This document shows, piece by piece, positions 1 to 11,432 of a stretch of 64,000 nucleotides of DNA. The first letter of the stretch is position 1. Every line of letters starts with the position of its first letter. Source of the stretch: Climacteris rufus. Taxonomy: Eukaryota > Chordata > Aves > Passeriformes > Climacteridae. Made by a program: the position numbers and the translations under genes. The notes below the pieces were generated by a model that worked only from the letters and a program-made list of their open reading frames with translations, was not told where the DNA came from and made no database searches. Location of the stretch: NCBI GenBank assembly GCA_013398175.1, contig VZRZ01007791.1, positions 1,894,751-1,958,750 on the forward strand. Reading direction: 5' to 3'.

Positions 1-1467
1 GAGATGCCTGAACACATGCCTTCCCATGGAAGCGGTGAATTAATTGCTTGTTTTGCTTTGCTTGTGCAGCTTTTGCTTTACCTGTTAAACTGTCTTTATC
101 TCAATCCATGAGATAAAGATTTCCAGCTTTTACCCTCCTGAGTCTCTCCCTGTTCCTACTGGTGGGGACTGAGTGAGCAGATGCCTAGGGCTGGGTTGAT
201 CACTGGGGTTAAACCATGACAAATGGCTACCCTGCATTTGTCAATTATTTAATGCACTAGAAGTGTATTTATAAGACAGGGCTAATTTCCTACTCCTTGG
301 AAAAGAACACTGTGGGAAAGCAACTGCTCCATCTAGCAGAGTATTCTCGGATGCAGTCAAAAAGGCATTCAAAGCATTAGCTTGCTACGATACAGCATTG
401 GCGGAGAGTCACTTTCCAGGTTGAAGAGACAAGGTCTTGGGTTTTTATAATTCATACAGCTGAAGTAAGTGCCCAAACACTGAGGATATCATAAATCATG
501 CTGTAAAAGTCCTCTGCTTCTTCTCTTTGACCAGATTAAAGAGCAGCTGCAATGCAAACCAGATCTACAATGCTATTTTTCATAAACTGGATTGTAAAAT
601 TCCAACAGGGAATGTTCCTCTTACTTGAATGCCAGCAAAGCACTTCAGTTGAGCCAGCTCTGTCTGGGAGAGACATTCCAAATAAATGCACCATATTGGT
701 GCCAGCAGGGCTGGGCTGGTGGGGCCAGGGCCACTGGCCAGGTTGTGCAGCCTCCCTCCATCGCTGGCCACGGCCCTGCTGGCACACAGGGCTGTACAGA
801 GCACCAAAACCTCCTCACCCTCCTAATTCTGAGGAACTGTTGCTTTATTCAGCTTTTCCCTGACTGTCTCTTCCTTTGCCCCTGCTCCTTCCTAGTTCAG
901 ACTCCTTCCCCATGCCCCAGAGGAGCAGGGAGAAGCGCCAGGGTGGCTGGCTGAAGTAGTGCAAGGGAGGAGGCTGGGAACAGGGTAAGTCAGGACAACA
1001 CTGGACTAGACTGCTTGGGAAGGTAGTTTCCATTGTGAAAACAAAATGAACATAACAAATAATCTGTCTGGCATTAAGGGAACAAAAGAAGGAAACAGAC
1101 TCATTTTCTAAAGGCCTTTCTAGACTTTATTCCTTATTACACTGAGCAATCCATACTTTCAAAAATTTACTGTCTCATAATAGCAGCCACTGGGTAGGTA
1201 CTAGAAAAAAACCCAAACAACCCAAAGTACTCATTAACCCAGAGAAACAGTGATCAGGGTTATAAGCAGCCTCCTTGTCTCACTTTAGACTTTGTCAAGT
1301 ATTACACAACCTCTTAGGAGAAGCAGAATTCTGAAATTGTTCGAGTGTCTGGTTATGCAAAGGTGAAAGACAATCAGAATAATAATCCTTTGTGTGGAAA
1401 AGTTCTGGAAAGCAGACTGCACCTCGAGTATTGGCTCCAGTTTTGGGCCAATAAAAACATCAAACTC
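1..1467. other. Intergenic sequence at the left edge
   Basis: AT-rich DNA with a GC-richer patch at about 640-1000. Short overlapping ORFs occur on both strands in that patch, with no family signature. I see no gene, RNA or clear transposon. Confidence 0.5.
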
Positions 1468-1831
1468 GAGCCAGTTCAGAGGAGATCACCAAGGTGGTTG
1501 GGGCTGGAGCACTCACCCTGTGCAGGGAGGCTGGGGGAGGTGGTGCTGGTAAGCATTGAGGTGGGATTACTTTGGGGAAACTGACCTGCAGCACCTCCCA
1601 TACTTATGGGGTGAACTGGGCTCTGCACAGCAGGGCAGAGGGAGAACGAGAGGGAAGGGGCACAAGGGTTTAAGGAAAAACTCCTTCCCCAGCAGGACAG
1701 TCAGACATCAGAGCAGATTGCCCAGAGAGGTTGTGCAGTCTCCATCCTTAGAGGCTTTCAAAACCCAACTGGATAAAGCCCTAAGAAACAAGCTCTGATT
1801 CTCCTTTGAGCAAGATGTTGAACCAAAGACC
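1468..1831 (+). repeat. CR1 3' tail fragment (plus orientation)
   Basis: Contains 'ttgcccagagaggttgtgca', 'gtctccatccttagaggctt' and 'tcaaaacccaactggataaa' in sense CR1 order, preceded by a segment like 'ggggctggagcactcaccct'. With the next fragment it forms a tail-to-tail pair. Confidence 0.8.
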
Positions 1832-1935
1832 TCAGAATCACAGAATATTCTGAGCTGGAAGGAACCCCCAACCATCATCAAGCCCAACTCTTGGTGAAAG
1901 GCTACGTGGGGATTGAACCCATGAGATCCCTTCAG
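1832..1935 (-). repeat. CR1 3'-end fragment (minus orientation)
   Basis: Begins 'cagaatcacagaatattctg', followed by 'agctggaaggaaccccc' and 'catcatcaagcccaactct', the antisense CR1 end. It abuts an oppositely oriented fragment on its left. Confidence 0.8.
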
Positions 1936-2904
1936 ATGAGAACTGCTCTGTGCTTCTATGGCTTGTACTGAATAGAAAAAATTGAAGAGCAAATAGGAAG
2001 CCATTTTATGAGTTGCAGCCTTTTCCTAACCAAGACTGTCATTCAGGTCTCTAAAAATGTGCTATACATTTTTATATTAATAAAGAATTGCATCACTTGG
2101 CCATTTGTATGTATGAAATTGAGTCCATAGATCAAGCCTTCCAGCTACAGGTGTCTCTACAAGCTGTGTACATGTCTGTCTTCATATTTCAACAGAGCTG
2201 AAGAGCTACTCGAGCTGATCAAGACGCAGAATCAAAATTCAGCTGATCAAGATGCAGATGAACAGCTCTCCAGGCTCCATTGACTATTGATCTGATCTCC
2301 TTGGACTAAGCAGACAATTCAATTCATGTACATCTGTAAGCTGAGTCCCAACCACTGTCTAGTAGTTTATAACTTAATTTCTGTGTATTATATACATATT
2401 CCTTACTTTCATGCTGTATTAGCAGACAACAGCCTAACACAATCCCCTATTTAATTGCTTACAAGGCAAATCAAGTGTCACTTGCTTGGGAGTTTTTACC
2501 ATGCTGAGTTCAGTCTGTCTTGGCAGCTGTGGGCAAGGGATGGGAAGACAATTGTAAGAAGCACAGGAGACCAACAACTTTTTACATATCTTAATAACTT
2601 GCAGTGATGGCACTCAAGCCTCCGTGGAGCATGAGAAGCCCCTACAATCACCTGGCTCAGCCTGCTGTTCTCTTCCTGGTGCACAGGAATTTTTAAATCA
2701 CCCATTCTCAGAGAAATGGGATCAAGTCAGAAAACATTTAGATCTCCATGGAAATGCTGCCAAATACCTGAAGGTGGATGTGGATCGGGTGAGGCTGTGT
2801 CTGGTGAGAATAAGTATCTCCATGAACGGAGACAACCTCTCTAGGCAACCTGTACCAGTGTTCAGTTACCCATAGAACAATCAAAGGGGTTTCCTCTACC
2901 TGAA
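1936..2904. other. Intergenic sequence between CR1 fragments
   Basis: AT-rich DNA, no gene. Around 2213-2268 a 20-base unit (agctgatcaagacgcaga / agctgatcaagatgcaga) occurs twice close together, a small local duplication. Confidence 0.5.
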
Positions 2905-3560
2905 CAGAACTCCCTGTTCCAGTTTTTGCTCAGTGTCTCTTGTCCTATCATAGGCACCACTGGGAAGAATGTGTCTCCATCACCTTCCCCACCCTCCATC
3001 AGGTATTGTACACATGGACAAGATCTCTCTGAGCTGTCTCTTCTCCAGGTTGAACAGTCTGAGCTCTCATGTTCCCCTTGTATGACAGATGTTCCAAATC
3101 CCTTAATCATCTTCACAGCCCTTCATTGTACTCGATCCAGTGTGTCCATGACTTTATTTGAACAGGGGAGCCCAATGCTGTACCCAGTACCCCAGGTGTG
3201 GCCTCACCAGCGCTGAGCAGAGAAGGATCACTGCCCCTTGACCTGCTGGCCATGCTCCTCTGAGGGCTGCCCAGGATGCCACTGGCCTTCTGTACTCTAA
3301 GGGCACATTGCTGTCTCATGTCCAACTTGCTGCCTCCCCAACCCATCAGCTCCTTTTCGACAAAGCTGTTTTCCAGCTGGTCACTCTCTGGGTGCATGGG
3401 GTTGCTCCTCACCAGGTGCAGGACTTGGCATGTCCCTTTGTTGAACTTTGTAAGATTTTTCTTGGCCCATTCCTCCAGCCTTGTTGAGGTCACCAAATCT
3501 ACAACATTCAGCCAAACCAATCTTTGATGTACCATGGCCAGCACTGCAGTAGATAATCAG
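2905..3560 (-). repeat. CR1 LINE fragment (minus orientation)
   Basis: Contains 'ttctccaggttgaacagtct', 'cttcacagcccttcattgta', 'caggtgtggcctcaccagcg', 'ggatgccactggccttctgt' and 'gcaggacttggcatgtccct'-like text in antisense CR1 order. Open frames of 80-140 codons here are by-products of the repeat. Confidence 0.87.
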
Positions 3561-3569
3561 CAACTCAGC

Positions 3570-6478
3570 CCCTCGATAGAAACTACAGCTTGGAGTTTAC
3601 AGGAAAAGGGATTTGTACACCTGCTTTCAGGCAATTCTTCACAATTTGATGCAGAAACAAAGTAGTGACTTTTCACACCAAATCAGTGCTAATATCTGCT
3701 GCATCCTGGGATGTCAGAAGCACCGAGACAGCAGCGCCTGCTGAGGCTGAACAGTGAAGCATGAACAGTGAAGTCATGCTGCCTGCACGACTTGCCGAGT
3801 CCAGCTCCGCTGTACTTCCCTGCCTTCCCATTCCAGAACCACTTGTGGTACCTTTATCGCCTTTTCTATGTCAGAACTAAAAGAAGAGTTCCACAGAACA
3901 CCTCTTGCCTTTTTTTTTTTAAAGCCCAATGTACATTAAAACTGGCACATAACTTCCATGTATCCAACCCAGTGTGGCTGCCTTCAGATGTCCTAGGCTG
4001 GGATGAAAGCATGGATCAGCACTCAGGATGGCAGCCAGCATGGCTGGGCTTCTGTCACTATGGGAATCACTAGTTCAAATGAAAAGTGAAATACAAAAGT
4101 TTATCTGAAACAGGTTCTGCTACCAAGGAAGCATTTGTTTGGCAGTCCAAGCAGTAAAATCCACTGAGAAAATCACTCTAGCAAATCTGTCACTTCAGTG
4201 TCTACCGTCCAAATCAACAGGTCTCTCCAGCACTTATTTGCCACAGCTTCAAGGCAGGAATCCTCCCTCAGCACCAGCATGAGTCATTCCAGAGGAGATG
4301 GATACACTGCCAGTATGTAGGAAGGACAGACTCCAGCACACAGAAATGAAGAAAATACCAAACACCATAAACCCAGCAACAGCTATAAATATTCAAAGAT
4401 GGAACATACTTTTTTGAGTTTATTGTATACATTATAGTTTTGGACACATACCTAGACAATCCGCCTCTGAGTACCAGATTTGCTTTAATGACTGGGACAA
4501 AAATATAAAACTCCAGCAAACTGAAATGCTTCAAAACACTGAATCTATTGTATTTTGAAATACAGGTGCAATTCTTAGGAGCAGAGATCTGCCATCTACC
4601 ACAAGCGATGCAGCTCTCAAGAACAGAAAGCACTGAATCACTAGAGAGGAAAAGAATATACCAGGAGAGGGAAAATGACTATGAATTTTACACATCCCAT
4701 TTCTAAAGCAGAACAAGATCCTTGAGAAAGACACTGTGTAGGCCAGGCTACAGACAAGAAGTTCCATTTAGGAAAAAGGCCTTCTCCCACAGAGAACCTA
4801 TTTAACTGCCAATCTCCAAACCTTTGTTCCCATCACACAGTGCTGCCCTCCTGCTGGAGGCACCCAGCTGCCTCCCACCCCACACAGGTCTGGCTTGTGG
4901 GGCTGCAAGCCATGGGTGTGCAGAGCCAGCTCCATTCCATGCTGGCATTCTAAACCTGAGACAAGTACGTTGGAGTTTGTGACAAAAGAGCAAACCCAAC
5001 AAAGTTTCTTGTGTGAGCTACAGCCTAGAGAACTGTGGGTTCCTGGAAAACACCCCAGCCTTGGAGGTGACAGGCTGGACCTGCTGAATCTCACTGACCC
5101 CTTCTACCACAGCTGACATCTCAAGCTGCATGGAGAGCATACATGGCTTTCTTTTGGAAGACATTAGACATATTTCATTATGTATCAATAATTTCATCCA
5201 TGCAGATTTCTTAGATCTGTCCAGCTTCAGCATGTTTTACAACTCTAAATTCTTGCATTTACCCCTCCTTCCTCAGAGCCCCTTAGCCACAGTAGATTTA
5301 CTGCTCTGCAGATGCTGTCTGCCTCCAGCAAAAGGGGTGTGAAGCCATCAGGCTGCAGGATGGCTTCTGCACCCTATGTGTGCAGCACAACCACACAGAG
5401 CAATTTGCTCTTCAAACTGATGGGAATTTAAGAGAAATTAGGGAATTATTTTATTTTTGACTTCCTTCCCCCAGCACATACCCTTTTTGCCCTCCTGTGA
5501 ACTGCTCCCAGACCAGCTGTGACGAGGATGCACAAAGGCTTCTAACAGCCTATCATGAGAGAGATGTAAGATTTAGCACATTTACAGCTTGTACATAACC
5601 AAAACCACTAAAGCAGCAATTGGACCCTTTCTCCTCTCCATTGTGAAAATAAGGCTCAAAAATGACCAAGCTTGATGAGTTGAGCCACATACCCTGGAGC
5701 AAGCAAGGCTACATTTAAGCCAAGATTTTTGCCTTCCCTTTGTCATAGGCCTATTGTACCAACACTCAGTTTACTTTGGCTGATCGTAATACACTGTTCC
5801 TGCCAGGACCATCATCATGCCAGTTTCCTCTGGGCACTGACTGTACTCCTGTTCCTTCCTCCACTCTACTGACGGGACAACAGCTTCTGACCTATTCCAA
5901 AAAACCCCTCTTTCTCAGCTGCTTTTCAGACCACTCGTGGTGCAGATGTGAAGGAGCAGACACGCACAATGGATGGCACAGCTGAGGCCAGACAACCTCT
6001 TCCCAGCACTTCTGTGCCTATTTGGCATAACAGCAAAGGAACAGTATTCCATGTGCCACTTCAACAGGAGTTAACTCTCTCCCTGATCAATTTACCTTGG
6101 GCATTGAAATATATGCCAAGATGTATATCCATGACGAGTGGAGGCTGCAGTAACTGAGCTACCGTAACCAGATGGCACCAGGCTGTTACAGCTTCTTCTC
6201 TCAAAAGCAGAGATGAAGTGAGTAATGCTGCTTTCATCTATAGACCAGCAACATTTGAAATTCAATCACTTCCCTGACTTAAATGGCTGCACTCATAAAA
6301 GCCCAGCTATACCAGAATAGGTGGTTTTAACTTGGAGGTTTGTGAAGTAAAAGCATCTTACGCAACTTAAACCTTCATAAAATCTTATTTTCTAAAGCCT
6401 TAGGATGAGAGCACAATGAATCACAGTTTCTCAGAGAATAGGTAACCTTTGGATGCTCAATTGCAAGTAATTTTTTAC
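3570..6478. other. Intergenic sequence without recognised gene
   Basis: A GC-richer patch at about 4830-5100 and ordinary AT-rich DNA elsewhere. Several ORFs of 60-120 codons exist on both strands, none with a conserved motif or paired splice sites. No clear transposon beyond the CR1 ending near 3560. Confidence 0.5.
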
Positions 6479-6700
6479 CTTCACTTTCTCATCATGGCAA
6501 AGAGGAAACAAAACCATGTGTTCAGCATGCACATTGGTGCAGTCATCATCAAACATCACTTTATATTGAGGAAAACCAGCACAAAGGGGACACTGCCCAG
6601 CTTGGCTGTGTAAACAAATAAATCCCCAATTTCTGTCAACGCTGGGGTGGTCCTTGAGAGCCACACTGGGACTATGGCAACACTGCTGACAAATTTCCAT
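6479..6700 (-). other. Possible orphan coding exon (Cys/His-rich peptide)
   Basis: On the minus strand, ATG at 6700 opens MEICQQCCHSPSVALKD and runs to HDEKVK, where GTGAAG|GTAAAA is a fair donor. The composition looks coding: CQQCC, then GQCPLC, then FDDDC with nearby His, reminiscent of a zinc-binding fold. A candidate acceptor (TTTGTCAG|CAG, exon from 6685) is weak. I recognise no family. It lies 3' of LARP4B on the same strand with no partner exon identified. It may be a stray exon, a pseudogene remnant or a chance frame. Confidence 0.25.
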
Positions 6701-7606
6701 GCATTTTTGCACATTTAAGTGGTATAAAGCTTTGTACCAAGGGCAGACCAGGATACTCCATGCTCAACTGAAAACCCATTGCCTTCAACTACTTGTAGTC
6801 CAGGTCATCACCAAAGCCCAATGGTTAAGTGACTTTTCCAGCATGGGGAAGCTCACAGTGCCCAGTGTAGTGTGGTATTGCTGTGTTGCCCTACTCTGCA
6901 AGCAGAAGTGGAGAAACAGGAGCAGCAACAGCCTAACGCGTCCAGGAGCTTACAAAACAACCACCCTGAGGAACAATACTGCAATACTTCCCAAGATGCA
7001 TATAGAACACAGGAATTGTTAATACTTCCATATTTATATGCACTGCTATATGTGGTCAGCTATAGATGAGCAATAGAGAAACATTAAAAAAAAAAAAAGA
7101 GTAGAAGTATCCCAGAAGCTCTTTTTCCCCCTATGCAAGGCCACTATAACTTCTAAAACCAGCTAAAGCCAAAAATAATCCCAGGACATCTCCAGATTCA
7201 AGAGCCATGAAACCAAAACACCAATCCAAATGTTAAATTCTGTATTTTAGACCAAGCCAATACCTTATCTAATAATTTGATGAAACCACTAATGAATAGA
7301 ACCTCCAATAAACAAAACATCACATCAGCATTTTTGTTTGCTTTAAAAAAATTAACCAGTCATAGTTACCTAAGAGAGGAAGATAACACAGCCTTCAGAG
7401 ATGTAGTATAGTGGTTCTTGCTGCTGCCATATAGCCTTAGGTGATGATTACAAGAGCTGTGTTGAAAAGGAGAGCAAAGATTTTTTTTTTCCCAAAATTA
7501 GAAATATACAATTTCCAAAAATGGGAGCAAAAGACAAAAGGTAATGAAAAATACTGCTGAAGAAATGTTTAATTAAAAAAATCAGGAATTCAACAGTGCC
7601 TAAATC
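6701..7606. other. Flank without a recognised gene
   Basis: About 900 bp of mostly AT-rich sequence with an A12 run near 7087-7098. Short plus-strand ORFs have no recognisable product. Confidence 0.5.
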
Positions 7607-7612
7607 TTTATT
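7607..7612 (-). terminator. LARP4B: Distal candidate polyadenylation signal AATAAA
   Basis: AATAAA on the minus strand, about 3.5 kb after the stop codon. If used, the 3' UTR would reach about 7.59 kb. Confidence 0.3.
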
Positions 7613-9089
7613 TTTCATAACCTACATATTTTTTTTTCAAATTAGACAGTTTTACATTTTATGACACAAAAGGAAACTTAAATTACTGATAGTTTACATG
7701 TAAGCTTGATTCCAGTCTTAATGGAAGAAGAACAAAAACAAAAACCCTCAAAAAGGCTCCCATATTACACTTCTATTTCGTGAATTGGCAGCTGTTATGT
7801 CTCCTTAGAAATCTTGGATTGTCTGCTGCTATTAGTGTAATAGGTTACAAAAGCACAAACCCCCTACCTGTAGCTGCAGGAGATACAGAGATAGGTATGC
7901 ACCATTACAGTCAGCTGTTGCTCCTGATACACTGCACCACGCTCCAACAAGGGCCTTCCCATGCTAGTGGCTCAAGGCTTTGAAGGATAACACAGCAACA
8001 TGAAAAATTTGCCACTGCTCACAGACTTCTAAGTGGCAGTGTCACAGTGGGGGACTGATCTGAAAAAATATTCAGTTTTGAAAGCAACCTTCACTTTTTT
8101 TTTTTTTTTAAATTCCTGGAAGAATCTCAGATCCCGTTTTGACTTGTTTTCAAAATGAAATGCATCACCACACAGTTCTAACAGGGTAAAAATGCCAATT
8201 TTAATTACTGTATCCCTGAAGCTTTAACTCACCTACTGCTTTTGGGAGCTTTTTCATTTAAAAGCCACGTTTTAATCTCTCTCTGTATCGTAGCAACAGT
8301 CTGCATGCAACTTTACAACTCTACTCCGAAAGCTCCATTTTGTCACCGAGTGGGGGGAAAAAAAAAAAATCTGAAAGTAAAATACAGTAAGGAGAAGTTG
8401 CATTGTATATTACACAACGATTTGGTGTGTCACTTTTTTTTTTTTAAAAGCTATAAAAACCATATCAGAGGAAGGTTTAAACTTTCAATGCAACAGCCTG
8501 TTGCTGGGTAAGCAGTAATTACAGTGTATTGACCTATCACAAATGGCAGCAGAATACATCAGAACAGCACAACACATCCTGCTGGTCTCAAGAGATCACC
8601 TCGGGGACCAGCTGGGCAGCAGCACGAGCCGCTGGAAGGCGGCGCTCGCCTCTGCGTGCAGCTGGCAAAGCCTTTCACTTGCAGCAGACAAACAAAATGG
8701 ATCATACAGCTGGCCTCAACCATACACAAATCTAGCCACCACTTTCACTGCCGCTGGGGAAAGGAGAAGGGGAGAAAAAAATCCAATGGCAGAACTGGTT
8801 GAGCAGTTTTGATGATGGTGTCAGGGTCCTGTCTTCTCCCACAGCATTCACAAAGTGCGCTTTTTAAACAAGAAAAATCTGCAGACTCCAACATGCCCTA
8901 TTTTGACCAATTCTGCAGCATACAACAGGTTGGATTTACAATGTCAACTAGTTACCAATTGATGCTTGTAACAGGAAATTTATCAGGAGTAAACTTCTAA
9001 AGTTACTTTACAGTTCTATGAACCATGCACTGATACTCTCGAAAGCAGACAAGTAAGCTTCAGTGTATTTTTTTGCAGCAGTCAAGTTT
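7613..9089. other. Distal 3' UTR or downstream flank
   Basis: AT-rich, with T15 at 8095-8109 and shorter A or T runs. A small GC- and CpG-richer patch near 8590-8680 stands out. No transposon or coding exon is recognisable. Whether it is transcribed depends on which poly(A) signal is used. Confidence 0.4.
8095..8109. repeat. Poly(T) run, 15 bases
   Basis: T15 followed by A-rich sequence. It is a simple homopolymer with no attached retroelement body. Confidence 0.8.
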
Positions 9090-9109
9090 TTCCCCAATTA
9101 GACTTGATT

Positions 9110-9115
9110 TTTATT
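9110..9115 (-). terminator. LARP4B: Candidate polyadenylation signal AATAAA
   Basis: AATAAA on the minus strand (TTTATT on plus) in an A/T-rich setting, about 2.0 kb after the stop. It is a plausible main cleavage signal, but other copies exist. Confidence 0.4.
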
Positions 9116-9947
9116 AATGACTCAAAAATTACAGTTTGACTGCTGAAATTCATTATTTACATTGCAGAACACTTTTGAATTGGTTAAATCATTTGTTTTT
9201 AAAGGGACTTCAGGAAAACATTTGAGGGCTTTCAAATAAGACTTTCGTTCCATTTCCCTTTTGCAGTGAAGAGGCAGAGTCAGTTCAACACACCAGAATA
9301 AAATAAGAAAAAGAAAAAACAACAAATTAAAGTAATATTCAAACCACAACATTTAGTTTATCTACATCCAGCTCAACAGCAACATTTATAATATCAATAA
9401 TTTTTATCAGATTTTTTTCTTTAGGGTACCTTTTTATATGTTCTGATTATTTACAACTGTACAAGCAAAGCACACACTTCCAAGTGCACATATTTAATAC
9501 AGTATTGACTATTTGCATTTACAGGTTTTTCAACAATCTGAAAAAGATCAACTGTTTAAGATCTTTAAGGTATATTACAAAAACTGCTGCTAGTTCCTGT
9601 ACTACAGTATGTTTACCCAGTAAGACCAGTGACAATAGATACATACTGTAACTGAGTAATTCTGTATTCCATTCATGCTAACCCTCCACGGGGTCAGACC
9701 TCATTAACTCTAAGCTGTCTTGTACAAAAGTTAAGGCAAAGTCATTTTCAAGTTTAAATAAAATTCAAGTCTTTAAATATTGGATGGAAATAATTCTTTA
9801 AAAAAATCAGTTGTTTAAATAAACATTTTTGTGGAATAAACTGTACTGTCATAGTCAGCAGGAATGAGTTTTGTCTGAACTTCCTGCAGTTTAAACACTT
9901 AAAGAAAAGCTTTAGGCGTTTTAAAACAAAAATAATTTATATCCAAC

Positions 9948-9953
9948 TTTATT
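9948..9953 (-). terminator. LARP4B: Candidate polyadenylation signal AATAAA
   Basis: AATAAA on the minus strand, about 1.2 kb after the stop codon; a possible proximal site giving a shorter 3' UTR. Confidence 0.3.
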
Positions 9954-10417
9954 AGAAACTTGCTAATTTAGTGCATCCTTGTCCTTCAGAAAGCGCATCA
10001 CTTCTAAAGTAAATAAGTGTGAGAAACCTCATCCCAGAGGTAAATATCAGGGATCTCTTCCTCCACCACACAAAACAAACACCATTATCTCACGTCTTGA
10101 AAAATTTAAATCCATATGCCAATGCTTGTAGTTACAGGAAGTTGTCAACACAAGGCTGACTTAGATATGAACTCTTTCAAAGAGCACTTGGAGCAGAGTT
10201 TTAAAAAAAAGTCTAGACAGAGCACAGGGGTAACCAGAATATACAGCGCTGACTCAGTTAACTCCCTTACAAGCACAGGGAAGCTAAGGTTATCACAAGA
10301 AGGCTACTCTGCTTTCTCCTGATAACATCCACTAACAGGCTTCACCACCATAGAAGCTCACAGACTTGATTCTTTCTATTCACAATGTGCTTTGTATTTG
10401 CAAATTATAACATCAGT

Positions 10418-10423
10418 TTTATT
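10418..10423 (-). terminator. LARP4B: Candidate polyadenylation signal AATAAA
   Basis: AATAAA on the minus strand, about 730 bases after the stop codon. There is no independent evidence of use. Confidence 0.25.
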
Positions 10424-10742
10424 CTGGAGTGAGAAGATGGTTACTTGCTTGCAGTAAGTCAAAAAAGGAAATATTTCAGAAAGACTGCTATGGTGCCCTG
10501 TAGAATTAATTTTGTGTGTGCAAAACATCAAAAAAAGATTAAATTTTAAAAAATGCTAGAAACAGCTACTCATTTAACCTAAAAGTGCAAGTTCATTTGC
10601 TGACACTTAGTACAGCAGCCCAATAAAAAAAAATCTTCAAGGTCACATACTAATTTGTAAAATATATCTACTTCCTTGCACTCTACACACTAGCTGCCGT
10701 TATCAGTCTTTTGGACACTTTAGATATGTACTTGCAGACCAG

Positions 10743-10748
10743 TTTATT
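10743..10748 (-). terminator. LARP4B: Candidate polyadenylation signal AATAAA
   Basis: AATAAA on the minus strand, about 400 bases after the stop codon; the most proximal signal I see. Confidence 0.25.
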
Positions 10749-11150
10749 AAAAATATTGCAGCAGCACGTTTCTGCTTAACAGTTTAGAAAAAACTCACTA
10801 TACAGAGTTTGCACTCACACAGCCACAGAGAGGCTTAATAAAAAGTTGATTTTTTTAAAGACAAATATTTTACATCTTGGAAAAAAAAAAATCACACTAA
10901 GCTTCACCTCCAATTAAGCACCAATCTAAATGTAAGGTTTAGAACAACTATCCAGAAATACCCAGAAAAATAGAATGTTTGTTCAAGAGGGGAAAAAGTA
11001 TTTCACAGAAAAATAACTTGCAGGCATTGTTACATGCCTTGTATCACTGCAAGCTCCTAACCAGCAACTCATTCTCAGATATCTTAGTGGGAACATGGGT
11101 TTAATTTGTGGGAAGCAGACCTCTTCTCAAATCCCTCCCAGGTGTTATTT

Positions 11151-11432
11151 TCACTGAGGAGATTTTGGAGGGGTACTCTGTTCTTTATTTAAGCGTTTGC
11201 CAACGGCTGGAGGGGACGATCTGCGTCCTGACTGTCTCCTCTGGTCTTTGGGTTGTCCAGGATGTGACTTTGCAGGAGGAGGTTCTCTGTTTTTCTCTAT
11301 TGTGTCTGTGGGCTTTCTTTCTTCTTTCCCACATGCTACAGTGTTTGGCTTCTGTTCTTTCTGGGGTTGCAGTGTAGGAGGATCCTTAGTTGTTCTCTGG
11401 CAAATTTCCGCATAACTAGGTTTTCGCAGTTC
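11151..11432 (-). CDS. LARP4B: LARP4B exon 17: conserved C-terminus and stop codon
   Basis: Acceptor TCTGATTTCACAG|GAACTG; the coding part is 282 nt to TGA at 11153-11151, residues 630-722. ELRKPSYAEICQRTTKDPP is the family's conserved C-terminal block, followed by a basic tail DQRRQSGRR and the exact LARP4B end EQSTPPKSPQ. The RACK1-binding region of LARP4 proteins lies in this C-terminal part (family knowledge). Confidence 0.96.
   Translation of the reverse strand, partial: ELRKPSYAEICQRTTKDPPTLQPQKEQKPNTVACGKEERKPTDTIEKNREPPPAKSHPGQPKDQRRQSGRRSSPPAVGKRLNKEQSTPPKSPQ

Larger units (their letters stand above)
9090..11150 (-). other. LARP4B: LARP4B 3' UTR (distal end uncertain)
   Basis: AT-rich, repeat-poor sequence immediately after the stop codon on the minus strand, holding several AATAAA signals. 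I set a provisional end about 20 bases past the signal at 9110-9115. Transcripts could stop earlier (10.7, 10.4 or 9.95 kb) or continue to the signal at 7607-7612. No transposon interrupts this stretch, which fits a 3' UTR under constraint. Confidence 0.55.

Noticed and set aside
3113..3544. Minus-strand open frame of 143 codons
   Set aside because: It is a translation of degraded CR1 tail, not a gene.
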